Positions 1 through 7,436 of a stretch of DNA of 11,282 nt are shown here, piece by piece. Position 1 is the first letter of the stretch; each line of letters opens with the position of its first letter. Source of the stretch: Prevotella sp. UBA6387 (GTDB lineage: Bacteria > Bacteroidota > Bacteroidia > Bacteroidales > Bacteroidaceae). The notes under the pieces are model-generated. The model was given only the letters and a program-made list of their open reading frames with translations, made no database searches and was not told the origin of the DNA. The stretch is taken from positions 2,535 through 13,816 of the forward strand of contig DJQL01000072.1 of assembly GCA_002437565.1 (NCBI GenBank), in the 5' to 3' direction. The position numbers and the translations under genes are program-made.

Positions 1-62
1 GTTATGGTTCCGGCGATGACCCTGCCTGAGCCACCGCCGAAGTCGATTGCTAAATAGGTCAT
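1..62 (-). CDS. fucK: FGGY-family sugar kinase (L-fuculokinase/rhamnulokinase type), N-terminal fragment
   Basis: Only the first 20 codons are inside the window; the gene continues past the left edge. They read M-T-Y-L-A-I-D-F-G-G-G-S-G-R-V-I-A-G-T-I, the N-terminal strand and first phosphate-binding loop of the FGGY/actin-like sugar kinases, with the D-x-G-x-x-S-G-R form familiar from rhamnulokinase-type enzymes. The ATG overlaps the TGA of the upstream aldolase gene as ATGA, so the two are probably translationally coupled. An enzyme of this kind would phosphorylate L-fuculose to L-fuculose-1-phosphate in the cytoplasm, which is the missing step between the isomerase and aldolase encoded just upstream. 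The fucK name rests on this context; from so few residues a rhamnulokinase cannot be excluded, and these genes are often annotated as rhamnulokinase in Bacteroidota. Confidence 0.8.
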   Translation of the reverse strand, partial: MTYLAIDFGGGSGRVIAGTI

Positions 63-691
63 TTCTTTCCCAGGATGTACGCTTCGAGGTAGTCGATTTC
101 CTCTTTGGTGAGCGTGTTGTACTTGCCTTGGCTGAGCACTATGATGCGGCATGCCATCTCGAAGAACGTGGCGCGCTCGAACACCTCGTCGAACGTCTTT
201 CCACAAACCACTTGCCCATGCTTGAGCATGAGCGCGGAGTCGTGGTCTTTCAGCGCGGCCTTCACCGCTTCGGCAAGTTCTGGCGAACCAGGGCGGAAAT
301 AGGGTATGATGGGTATCTCGCGTCCCACATGGCATGGTATCTCTGCCGTCACGTTGAAGTCCTTGGGCGTCTCCGTCATGCACGACACCACGGTGGCGTA
401 TTTCGACTGAAAGTGGAGCACCACGTCGCAGTCGGGACGCTCGCGCAGCACTCCGAGGTGGAAGCCGCTCTCCATCGATGGTTTCACGCCGTTGAGCACC
501 TCGCCATCGGCCACGCGACAGATGGCGACCTTCTCCTTTGTCAGGGTAGGCACCCATGAGCCCGTGCCAGAGACGAGAGCCTCGTCTCCGAGGCGCCATG
601 AGATGTTGCCGCTCGAGCAGAGGGTGAGCTTAGAGTCGCCCACGCGGTGGGCTTGGCGCAGAAATTCCTGTATCTGATAGTCTTGAATCAT
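59..691 (-). CDS. fucA: Class II aldolase/adducin family protein, probable L-fuculose-1-phosphate aldolase
   Basis: This 210-residue protein has the usual length of zinc-dependent class II sugar-phosphate aldolases. It should cleave L-fuculose-1-phosphate to dihydroxyacetone phosphate and L-lactaldehyde in the cytoplasm. Family landmarks seen are a phosphate-loop-like segment C-S-S-G-N-I-S at 25-31, S-G-T-G at 41-44, P-S-M-E-S at 71-75 with the probable catalytic Glu74, and K-H-G at 157-159 with probable metal ligand His158. The metal-binding H-x-H of E. coli FucA (His92, His94) aligns with H-F-Q here, His93 and Gln95, so one expected zinc ligand is replaced. The gene lies 19 bp after fucI and overlaps the kinase start by ATGA, which supports a fucose operon. 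A rhamnulose-1-phosphate aldolase or related specificity is possible on sequence alone. The start is the ATG followed by I-Q-D-Y; no clear Shine-Dalgarno is seen, as is usual in this phylum. Confidence 0.88.
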   Translation of the reverse strand: MIQDYQIQEFLRQAHRVGDSKLTLCSSGNISWRLGDEALVSGTGSWVPTLTKEKVAICRVADGEVLNGVKPSMESGFHLGVLRERPDCDVVLHFQSKYATVVSCMTETPKDFNVTAEIPCHVGREIPIIPYFRPGSPELAEAVKAALKDHDSALMLKHGQVVCGKTFDEVFERATFFEMACRIIVLSQGKYNTLTKEEIDYLEAYILGKK

Positions 692-710
692 TGTCGGTAG
701 ATGTTTTCAA

Positions 711-2486
711 TTATTTATATATAGGCCCGTAGTTTTTGCAAGCGCGGAAGTCGGCTCCCTCCTTGTCCATGCCAAAGGCGTTCCATGCGGCCGGGCGGAA
801 GATGCTGTCATCCTCCACGTTGTGCATGCACACCGGTATGCGCAGCATCGAGCACAGCGTGATGAGGTCGGCTCCGATGTGGCCATAGGAAATGGCACCG
901 TGGTTGGCTCCCCAGTTGTTCATAACCGAATAGACATCCTTGAACGGAGCCTTGTCCGTGAGGCGTGGCACGAACCATGTGGTAGGCCATGTAGGATCCG
1001 TGCGCTTGTTGAGTATGGCGTGTATCTCCGGGTCTATGTCTACTGTCCATCCCTCAGCCAGTTGCAGCACGGGGCCAAGACCCTTCACGAGGTTGAGGCG
1101 CACCATCGTGACGGGCATGCCGCCCTTGGTGAGGAAGTTGGACGAAAAGCCTCCTCCGCGGAAGTAGTCGCGGTTGGCTGGGTACCACGTCGTGGCTTTC
1201 AGGCACGCGTCCACGTCGTTGTCGGTGAGTTCCCAAAAGTGCTTCATCACGGGGTTGCCCTCTGTGTCTGTCGCCGCGCCCGAGCCGTCGAGCGTGGTGG
1301 CGCCGGAGTTGATGAGGTGGATTATGCCTCCCGAGGCACGCCCCGTGAGTTCCTTGCCAGTGACGCGCTTCACCGCCTCTGGGCTCCAATACGTGCGCAC
1401 GTCGGAGAATATCTGCGCGCGCCCGGTGAGGAGGTGGTTGAAGAGCATTGCCACGCCGTTGCCCGCGTCGTTCTCTGTGGCGAGGGTGATAGGCTCTCGT
1501 GGCCCGTTCCAGTCGAACGAGGTGTTCATCAGTGCTTCGGGGTAGTCGCCGTTGGGATAGAAGTCTGTCCACTGGCGCTGGCCCTGGAATCCGCCGGCTA
1601 TGGCGTTGTGGCCTATGGCCTCCTCCTTGAACCCGAGCTCTTCGAGGCGTGGGTTGCCATGCATGAGGTCTTTCATTATTATCATCATCTTGACGATGAA
1701 TTCCCAGTCTTGGTCTTTCTGCTCACGTGTCTTGGCCTTCTCTGGACGGTTGCCGATGTCCTCGCCCTCGTTAACCATGCAGTGCTCGCGCGTCCAGGCC
1801 ATGGCCTTCTCAAACTCCTCGGGGTCGTATATGCCCTCCGTCATGCGGCGTATAATCTCGGTGAGGTCTACGCTCTCGTTGCGCATGCCGAGGTACTCCT
1901 GGAAGAAGTCGGGGTTGACGATGGAGCCCGCTATGCCCATGCATGCCGAACCCATAGATAGATACGACTTGCCACGCATCGTGGCCACTGCCTGTGCCGC
2001 GCGCGCGAAGCGCAATATCTTCTCCGCTACGTCGGCTGGTATGGAGTCGTCGTCGAGGTCTTGCACGTCGTGCCCGTAGATGCCGAATGCCGGCAGCCCT
2101 TTCTGCGCGTGTGCCGCGAGCACGGCAGCGAGATACACCGCTCCGGGGCGCTCAGTGCCGTTGAATCCCCATACAGCCTTGGGCCAGTGTGGGTTCATGT
2201 CCATCGTCTCGGCGCCATAGCACCAGCAAGAGGTCACGGTGATGGTGGCACCCACGCCCTCGCGCTCGAACTTCGCGGCGCAAGCCGCGCTCTCGCCCAC
2301 GCGACCGATGGTTGAGTCGGCGATGACGCATTCCACGGGCGAGCCGTCGACGTTGCGAAGGTTCTCGGTGATGAGTTTTGCCACAGACTTGGCGAGGTTC
2401 ATGGTCTTCTCTTCAAGACTCTCGCGCACGCCGCCCTGACGTCCGTCGATGGTGGGGCGAATACCGATTTTTGGATAATTGCTCAT
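711..2486 (-). CDS. fucI: L-fucose isomerase
   Basis: This cytoplasmic enzyme interconverts L-fucose and L-fuculose (also D-arabinose and D-ribulose in known relatives), the first step of L-fucose catabolism. At 591 residues it has the same length as E. coli FucI and is recognisably similar from end to end, from P-K-I-G-I-R-P near the N-terminus to N-Y-G-P-I-Y-K at the C-terminus. The three manganese ligands described for E. coli FucI (Glu337, Asp361, His528) correspond to Glu338 in A-T-E-N-D, Asp362 in S-D-V-R-T-Y-W and His529 in W-G-A-N-H-G, with a constant one-residue offset. Other family signatures are W-G-F-N-G-T-E-R-P-G at 106-115, Y-G-H-D-V-Q-D at 137-143 and F-Q-G-Q-R at 300-304. It is the first gene of the fucI-fucA-kinase operon, with its own promoter -7 box upstream. 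The ATG start is fixed by the N-terminal match. Confidence 0.97.
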   Translation of the reverse strand: MSNYPKIGIRPTIDGRQGGVRESLEEKTMNLAKSVAKLITENLRNVDGSPVECVIADSTIGRVGESAACAAKFEREGVGATITVTSCWCYGAETMDMNPHWPKAVWGFNGTERPGAVYLAAVLAAHAQKGLPAFGIYGHDVQDLDDDSIPADVAEKILRFARAAQAVATMRGKSYLSMGSACMGIAGSIVNPDFFQEYLGMRNESVDLTEIIRRMTEGIYDPEEFEKAMAWTREHCMVNEGEDIGNRPEKAKTREQKDQDWEFIVKMMIIMKDLMHGNPRLEELGFKEEAIGHNAIAGGFQGQRQWTDFYPNGDYPEALMNTSFDWNGPREPITLATENDAGNGVAMLFNHLLTGRAQIFSDVRTYWSPEAVKRVTGKELTGRASGGIIHLINSGATTLDGSGAATDTEGNPVMKHFWELTDNDVDACLKATTWYPANRDYFRGGGFSSNFLTKGGMPVTMVRLNLVKGLGPVLQLAEGWTVDIDPEIHAILNKRTDPTWPTTWFVPRLTDKAPFKDVYSVMNNWGANHGAISYGHIGADLITLCSMLRIPVCMHNVEDDSIFRPAAWNAFGMDKEGADFRACKNYGPIYK

Positions 2487-2559
2487 GTGTTTTCAGGTTT
2501 TTATATTAGTGAAATAAGATTGCGTGATGTGTCAACCGCAAGTTGAAAGTAGGTTTCTA

Positions 2560-2567
2560 CAAAGTTA
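2560..2567 (-). promoter_or_regulatory. Probable promoter -7 element for the fucose operon
   Basis: On the minus strand this reads TAACTTTG, an exact match to the Bacteroidota primary-sigma -7 consensus TAnnTTTG. It would give a leader of roughly 65-70 nt before the fucI ATG. No convincing TTTG -33 box lies at the usual 19-21 bp; the nearest is ATTG at a 16-bp spacing. A short dyad, GTAG-4 nt-CTAC at 2549-2560, overlaps the probable transcription start and could be a repressor site, but it is too short to insist on. The rest of the 2487-2665 gap shows no other gene. Confidence 0.6.
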
Positions 2568-2665
2568 GGAAATAAACCGTTTACAATGCTGTTTGCCGTG
2601 GTATTTTTCACATTATTTACGTTTGAATCGTGCGTTTTTGAATAGCTTGCGGCATATACAACAGA

Positions 2666-2702
2666 AAAGGCATCGGCTTTTCTGAGAAAAACCGATGCCT
2701 TT
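2666..2702 (-). terminator. Strong hairpin terminator after the PBP1A gene
   Basis: Two 17-nt arms (2666-2682 and 2686-2702) flank a 3-nt loop. The arms contain GGCATCGG and CCGATGCC, with A/U runs at both ends. In minus-strand RNA the single non-Watson-Crick position is a G-U wobble, whereas in plus-strand RNA it would be a C-A mismatch, so the structure fits minus-strand transcripts better. It begins about 40 bp after the PBP1A stop codon and lies upstream of the fucI promoter. It therefore separates the two minus-strand units. The 3' U tract is short (TTTTCTGTTG), so termination efficiency is inferred. Confidence 0.8.
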
Positions 2703-2741
2703 ATATATGTCGCGAGCCGTTTGCCTGGAGTTTCTAAGACA

Positions 2742-5054
2742 TCACTCGTAAACCTCGTAAATGCCGTTTGCGTCACCGTCATCGTCCTTTGCGCATGGGT
2801 TGTAGTCGGCTGGCACGTTGAACGTGGCTGTGGGCTTATACGGCAAGCCCTTGTCCCGATATACCTTTTTCATGAAGTAGGCCCATATTGGCAAGGCCAT
2901 GGTCGCGCCTTGCCCCATGCGCATGGAGTCGAAGTGGATGTCGCGGTCTTCGCCTCCGACCCACACTCCGCTCACGAGCTGTGGCGTGAATCCCATGAAC
3001 CACGCGTCGGAGTTGTTGTTGGTGGTGCCAGTCTTGCCGCCAATCTCGCCCGGTATGTCATACTTGTAGCGCAGCCTGCCAGCGGTACCCTCGTCGACCA
3101 CCGCCTTAAGCTCCACTATCATCTTGTATGCGCTCTCCGATGATATGACCTCTTCCATGCGCGGCTCGAAGTTGGCCACCACGTTGCCTTCGGCGTCCTC
3201 GATGCGCGTCACGAAGAGCGGTGCGAGGCGCACGCCGTTGTTGGCGAAGGTGGAATAGGCACTCACCATCTCGCCCACCGACACCTCGCAAGGGCCGAGG
3301 GCGAGAGCCATCGACGGGTAGATGTCGGGGTTGTTGATGCCGAACTTGTGCAGCATTTCCACAAACTGCCTTGGGTTAAGCTTTGACATGAGGTATGCCG
3401 AGATCCAGTTGTTCGACTCGGCGAGACCCCATTTCAGCGTCACCATCTGCCCATAGCGGTGTCGGTTGCTGTTGCGTGGTGTCCATGGGCGGCCAGCCAC
3501 CATGTAGGTGCGTTGCACGTTTGGCGCCTTGTCGCATGGCGACGCTCCGTTTTCCATGGCAAGGGAGTAGAGGAACGGCTTGATGGTGGATCCCACCTGT
3601 CGTCGTCCGCCCATCACCATGTCGTATTGAAAGTGTGCGAAGTCGATGCCGCCCACGTAAGCCTTCACCTGCCCGGTGTGCGCGTCCATGCTCATGAATC
3701 CTGCGCGCAGGAATTGCTTGTAGTAGCGTATGGAGTCGATAGGTGTCATCACCGTGTCCACGTCGCCATTGTAGGTGAAGACCGACATGTCGGTAGGCGT
3801 GTGGAAAGCGCGGTGAATCTCCTCTTGCGAGGCTCCGCTTTGCTTCATCGTGATGTAACGCTCGCTTTGCGTCACCGCCCTGCTCATTATGGCGTTTACC
3901 TGTTTCGCGGTTAGGTTGCCGCTGAACGGCGCGTTGGCTCCCTTCTCGGCATTCTCCTTGTCGAAGGCTGGTTGCAGGAAGCGCGCCACGTGGCCGTAGA
4001 CCGACTCCTCGGCATATCGCTGCATGCGCGAATCGATGGTGGTGTGTATGCGCAAGCCGTCGGTGTAGATGTTCCAGAACGTGCCATCTTTCTTGGTGTT
4101 CTTCTTGCACCAACCGCATAGGGGGTCGGTGGCGAAGGCTATGGAGTCTATGACGTATTGCCGCTTGTTCCACGATGGATAGTTTTTCGGGTCTGGTCGG
4201 CTCATCATCATGTACTGACGCAGAAACTCTCGGAAATACACCGCGGAGCCGTCCTTGTGGTCAGTGCGGTGGAAGCGCAGCGTGATGGGCTCGGCGCAGT
4301 CGGTCTCGTAGTCGGATTGCGATATGTATCCAGCCTTGAGCATCTGTCCCAAGACCACGTTGCGTCGGTCTCTTGCCCTGTCGGGGTAGCGCACGGGGTT
4401 GAAGAGCGACGGGTTCTTGCACAGGCCCACGAGCAACGCCGCCTCGTCGACGGTGAGGTTGGCTGGTTCCTTGCTGAAATAAGTGTTGGCGGCATTTTTG
4501 ATGCCCACCGCACCATGAAGGAAGTCGAAATAGTTGAGGTAAAGAGCTATGATTTCCTCTTTGGTGTACATCCGCTCAAGCTTGATGGCCGTCACCCATT
4601 CGATTGGCTTTTGCAGCAACCTCTCCGAGGCGGAGTGTACCGGAGCCGAATAAAGTTGCTTGGCGAGCTGCTGTGTTATGGTGCTACCGCCACCTGCTGA
4701 GGCTTGTCCGAGGATGCCTCGCTTTACGATTGCTCGAGTCAAGGCAATGAAGTCTATGCCGGAGTGGTCGTAGAATCTCACGTCCTCAGTGGCTACAAGT
4801 GCTTGCACGAGATAGGGAGACAACTTCTTGTACGGCACCGGAATGCGGTTGGAACGGTCGAGGTTGTAAGTGCCAAGGATATGCCCGTCGGCAGAGAGCA
4901 CTTGCGACGCCGACTTGGATATAGGGTTTTGCAGGTTGTCGATGTTGGGCGAATAGCCGATGATGCCAAACCATATAAGGAAAAAAAGCAATGCCACGAA
5001 GCCGGTGCCGGCAGCGAGCATGAGCCATAGCGTCTTTATGAAATTCTTTCTCAC
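2742..5054 (-). CDS. mrcA: Class A penicillin-binding protein, PBP1A type (bifunctional transglycosylase/transpeptidase)
   Basis: This inner-membrane enzyme polymerises lipid II into glycan strands and cross-links the peptides. The 770 residues are ordered as a short cytoplasmic start, one membrane segment (about 8-33), a GT51 glycosyltransferase domain (about 55-240) and a penicillin-binding transpeptidase domain (about 450-735). GT51 signatures are the catalytic Glu90 in A-T-E-D-V-R-F and G-G-S-T-I-T-Q-Q-L-A-K-Q-L at 122-134. The transpeptidase carries all three motifs: S-T-I-K with nucleophile Ser489, S-N-N at 547-549 and K-T-G-T at 674-677, so both activities should be intact. The start is GTG: an in-frame TGA lies three codons upstream, and the next internal ATG would remove part of the membrane anchor. 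The region between domains carries C-G-W-C at 313-316, and the last 12 residues resemble an EF-hand calcium loop. It appears to be transcribed alone, from a promoter immediately upstream. Confidence 0.95.
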   Translation of the reverse strand: MRKNFIKTLWLMLAAGTGFVALLFFLIWFGIIGYSPNIDNLQNPISKSASQVLSADGHILGTYNLDRSNRIPVPYKKLSPYLVQALVATEDVRFYDHSGIDFIALTRAIVKRGILGQASAGGGSTITQQLAKQLYSAPVHSASERLLQKPIEWVTAIKLERMYTKEEIIALYLNYFDFLHGAVGIKNAANTYFSKEPANLTVDEAALLVGLCKNPSLFNPVRYPDRARDRRNVVLGQMLKAGYISQSDYETDCAEPITLRFHRTDHKDGSAVYFREFLRQYMMMSRPDPKNYPSWNKRQYVIDSIAFATDPLCGWCKKNTKKDGTFWNIYTDGLRIHTTIDSRMQRYAEESVYGHVARFLQPAFDKENAEKGANAPFSGNLTAKQVNAIMSRAVTQSERYITMKQSGASQEEIHRAFHTPTDMSVFTYNGDVDTVMTPIDSIRYYKQFLRAGFMSMDAHTGQVKAYVGGIDFAHFQYDMVMGGRRQVGSTIKPFLYSLAMENGASPCDKAPNVQRTYMVAGRPWTPRNSNRHRYGQMVTLKWGLAESNNWISAYLMSKLNPRQFVEMLHKFGINNPDIYPSMALALGPCEVSVGEMVSAYSTFANNGVRLAPLFVTRIEDAEGNVVANFEPRMEEVISSESAYKMIVELKAVVDEGTAGRLRYKYDIPGEIGGKTGTTNNNSDAWFMGFTPQLVSGVWVGGEDRDIHFDSMRMGQGATMALPIWAYFMKKVYRDKGLPYKPTATFNVPADYNPCAKDDDGDANGIYEVYE

Positions 5055-5075
5055 GATGCTTCAATTAATAATGTG

Positions 5076-5083
5076 CAAAAGTA
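5076..5083 (-). promoter_or_regulatory. Probable promoter -7 element for the PBP1A gene
   Basis: On the minus strand this is TACTTTTG, an exact match to TAnnTTTG. It ends only 21 bp before the GTG start, so the leader would be about 15 nt, short but workable. I see no good TTTG -33 box 19-21 bp further up, so the call rests on the -7 match and position. Confidence 0.5.
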
Positions 5084-5144
5084 GTGTTTTTCCAACACAT
5101 AGAGCCTTGTTGCCATGAAAAAAAGAGAACAATGGCTTATGTAT

Positions 5145-5178
5145 CTCGCTTTATGGGCAAAATTCACCTAAAAGCGAG
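5145..5178 (-). terminator. Possible weak hairpin at the end of the GH115-like gene
   Basis: Eight-base arms CTCGCTTT (5145-5152) and AAAGCGAG (5171-5178) pair perfectly around an 18-nt loop that contains the stop codon of the GH115-like gene. In the minus-strand transcript there is no U tract directly after the stem; a run of seven T appears about 20 nt later. It may stop or stabilise the transcript, but it is not a classic intrinsic terminator and could be chance. Confidence 0.25.
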
Positions 5179-7222
5179 GCACTGTTGGGAACACGTAGAA
5201 CTGTCGCTCGCTATCGTCGTCGATCATCCATTCGTCGAGCGCAACATGGTCGGATAGTGCCTTTATGGTTAGCGTGTGGCAGCCAGGCTCAAGGGCCACT
5301 GGTAGGTTGATGAGAGCTTGTCCGCGCAGCACGCCTTGCATCCAGCGCTTCGACCGTGTGCCGTCGGTGACGATCACCGTGCGTGGCGCTCCACCGTCAA
5401 TCCTGACTTCGGCTTGCGACATGCCGCCGTCGAGGGCGTGGGTGGGCACGAAGGCCAAGCGCAGCGTGCCGCCTATGGTGCCCGACGTGAAGCGATATGT
5501 CAGGGAGTCGCCGGCGTTGAGGGTCACGGCCCTCATGGAGCGTCCCAGCATTTTGATGACCTTCGCTCCCTTTGACGCCGAGACGTATGATGCCGCTGTA
5601 GAGGCTATGGCCTTCATCGCTGGCATGGGCGTGTCGCTGTGTACGTAGTTGCCATATTGCAATATCTCCTTCTCGCTGAGAGTGTCGGTTAGCAAGGGTT
5701 TGCCAAACACGGTGAGACCCTGTGGCGCGGCATTCATCTCTACGTCCAGACCCATCCGCGCCATGGCGTTGTCGTAGAGGCTTGTCAGCTCTTGGAGCTT
5801 GCGGTAGGCGCGTATGCTTCGGGCCGCCGACTCCAGTGCCTCGCTGTCGTGGTGGAAACTCACGGGGCGCGCTATGAGACGCGACTCCTGCGCCTCAAGC
5901 GTTTTCACGGCCATCAGAGCGGAGGCGACAACGGGATATTCTATCATGGTGAAATACTTGTCGCTGTCCTTGTCGGCAACCATGTGGCGCGCCTGTTTCA
6001 CCCTGTCGGCTACATCCTTGTAGTGGTTGAGGTAGCGGTCAAGCTCGTTGCCAAACTCCTCGGCGTTGAAGTCGGTGTTGGCAATGCCGCCGTCGCCATT
6101 CTTGTTGTGCTTCGACGGAGCCTTCTGCATGGTGAAGTCCATCATCTCAGGCCGGCGTATGGTGGTGAGCATGAAATATTGCGTCAAGGGTTTCATCAAC
6201 GCGTTGGCGGCACGCAGGCCAAAGTTGCCGGCGAGCCAACCATTGAGATGCCTGCCCACGTCGGTTCTGTCGACGGCTTTCACGTTCCACGCCATGTCGA
6301 GGAAGAGGCTGAGCTGGTAGGCCGCCACGTAAGGGTTGTGCACCACACACATCCACAGGCGGTTGGCTCCACGGTCGAAAGCGGTGCCCATCTCGTTGGC
6401 CAACAACCCTGGCTGCGTGGTGCAGAGCCACAGGTAACTGTGCGGCCTGCCAGAGTAGGCGAGGTGGTACACCGCCCCACAATTGTCGTCTGGGTCATCA
6501 TGGGCAGGTGCCATGTAACCGTAGTTGTCGTCGGCCCACCCTATGTTGACGTTCACGCTCTTCTTCTCGCCTTGCAGCTTGAGGCCGTGAGCGCCGTGGG
6601 GCGTGGCGAGTACTATGCCGAAAGAGTCGGCCAGGGCACGCAGGTCGTGGGTGAAACGGCTTGGAGCATCGCCACGGTCCCATCCCTCGCATAGCAGGTT
6701 GGCGCGCTGGCGAAGCATCATCTTGAATAGTTGTCGATAGTTGGTTAGAGAATGACTCTCAAGAGACATGCCACGATACTCCACCGAAGGGATTTGCGTT
6801 TCGCCCTTCTTGCCGAAGTCGGCTCCGCCCCTTTGCGCGAACCTCATGATGCCGTAGGCTGTTCCACGCCCATTGCTTCCCACGACGACGGTCTTGCCCA
6901 TGCGCGAGCCAATCCAGAACGCGTCCTTGCGGGCTATGATGTCCATGGCCGGCACGGTCATCTGGCTCAGGGCTTTCAGCTCCTTGTTGCTCGCCATGTC
7001 GAGCTGGTATACCAGCAAGCTGGTGGCTCCGCCCCTGCCCTTGGCGTTGGGCTTGGTCATGTCGGCAGCCATCATCTCGAGAGCCTTGCCGACAACGGGA
7101 CTGTACTTCTTCTGTACTGAGTAGGTGATGTCCTCGCCGATGTGTAGTGTAGCCTGTCGTGCCTTCAGCGAGAGTGGCGCAATGGCAATGAGTAGGGCGC
7201 AGAGGCTATGTAGTATGTTCAT
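5168..7222 (-). CDS. Secreted GH115-family-like protein (divergent alpha-glucuronidase homologue)
   Basis: The 684-residue protein begins with a signal peptide (about 1-21, hydrophobic L-C-A-L-L-I-A-I-A), so it is exported. GH115 features appear in order. An N-terminal alpha/beta domain ends in G-S-N-G-R-G-T-A-Y-G-I at 115-125. Y-R-G follows at 149-151, then W-A-D-D-N-Y-G-Y at 229-236, Y-L-W-L-C-T-T at 263-269, N-E-M at 276-278 and F-L-D-M-A-W at 307-312. A C-terminal beta-sandwich (about 565-668) contains L-T-Y-R-F-T, F-V-P-T-H-A-L-D-G-G and H-T-L-T-I-K. Characterised GH115 enzymes remove (4-O-methyl-)glucuronic acid from xylan. This one is shorter than the usual 800 or more residues. About 50 or more residues seem absent between T-P-H-G at 207-210 and W-A-D-D-N, and the N-D-E normally after Y-R-G is E-S-H here. 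Activity on glucuronoxylan is therefore uncertain. It appears to be a single-gene unit, not inside a visible polysaccharide locus. Confidence 0.82.
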   Translation of the reverse strand: MNILHSLCALLIAIAPLSLKARQATLHIGEDITYSVQKKYSPVVGKALEMMAADMTKPNAKGRGGATSLLVYQLDMASNKELKALSQMTVPAMDIIARKDAFWIGSRMGKTVVVGSNGRGTAYGIMRFAQRGGADFGKKGETQIPSVEYRGMSLESHSLTNYRQLFKMMLRQRANLLCEGWDRGDAPSRFTHDLRALADSFGIVLATPHGAHGLKLQGEKKSVNVNIGWADDNYGYMAPAHDDPDDNCGAVYHLAYSGRPHSYLWLCTTQPGLLANEMGTAFDRGANRLWMCVVHNPYVAAYQLSLFLDMAWNVKAVDRTDVGRHLNGWLAGNFGLRAANALMKPLTQYFMLTTIRRPEMMDFTMQKAPSKHNKNGDGGIANTDFNAEEFGNELDRYLNHYKDVADRVKQARHMVADKDSDKYFTMIEYPVVASALMAVKTLEAQESRLIARPVSFHHDSEALESAARSIRAYRKLQELTSLYDNAMARMGLDVEMNAAPQGLTVFGKPLLTDTLSEKEILQYGNYVHSDTPMPAMKAIASTAASYVSASKGAKVIKMLGRSMRAVTLNAGDSLTYRFTSGTIGGTLRLAFVPTHALDGGMSQAEVRIDGGAPRTVIVTDGTRSKRWMQGVLRGQALINLPVALEPGCHTLTIKALSDHVALDEWMIDDDSERQFYVFPTVPRF

Positions 7223-7283
7223 TTTGCTTGTAAAGTGGTTTAATGTCGCTGGACTGATTTATTGCCAAAACATCCAGTAGAGA

Positions 7284-7309
7284 CAAAGTTACTAATTATT
7301 CTTACGACA
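7284..7309 (-). promoter_or_regulatory. Probable promoter for the GH115-like gene
   Basis: The minus strand carries TAACTTTG (7284-7291), an exact TAnnTTTG -7 box. About 19 bp upstream is a T-rich stretch ending in TTAG that can serve as a degenerate -33 box. The leader to the ATG at 7222 would be about 55 nt. It lies back to back with the promoter of the plus-strand Mrp gene, with the two -7 boxes about 60 bp apart. Confidence 0.6.
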
Positions 7310-7329
7310 TCTAAAAAAATTAGTTTTTA

Positions 7330-7361
7330 TTTGTATTTTAACAGAAATATGACTACTTTTG
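7330..7361 (+). promoter_or_regulatory. Promoter for the mrp-lipoprotein operon
   Basis: TTTG (7330-7333), a 20-bp spacer and TACTTTTG (7354-7361) fit the Bacteroidota consensus TTTG-N19/21-TAnnTTTG at every fixed base. It is the best complete promoter match in the window. The leader to the mrp ATG at 7437 would be about 70 nt and is A-rich just before the start. Confidence 0.75.
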
Positions 7362-7436
7362 TCAATCCTATTAAAGTAAAGACAGACATTTTAAAAAGCC
7401 AGGCGAAGAAAACTGGCAAAAAATATAAAACACATT

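Noticed and set aside
822..1961. 379-codon open frame on the plus strand
   Set aside because: It is wholly antisense to fucI, whose product matches L-fucose isomerase along its full length. The antisense product has no recognisable domain and reflects GC-rich codon use.
2501..2782. 93-codon open frame on the minus strand spanning the gap before fucI
   Set aside because: It starts inside the end of the PBP1A gene in another frame and runs through the terminator hairpin and the fucI promoter box, so it cannot be a sensible gene.
5792..6694. 300-codon open frame on the plus strand
   Set aside because: It is antisense to the GH115-like gene, has no signal peptide or domain I recognise, and no promoter or start context.
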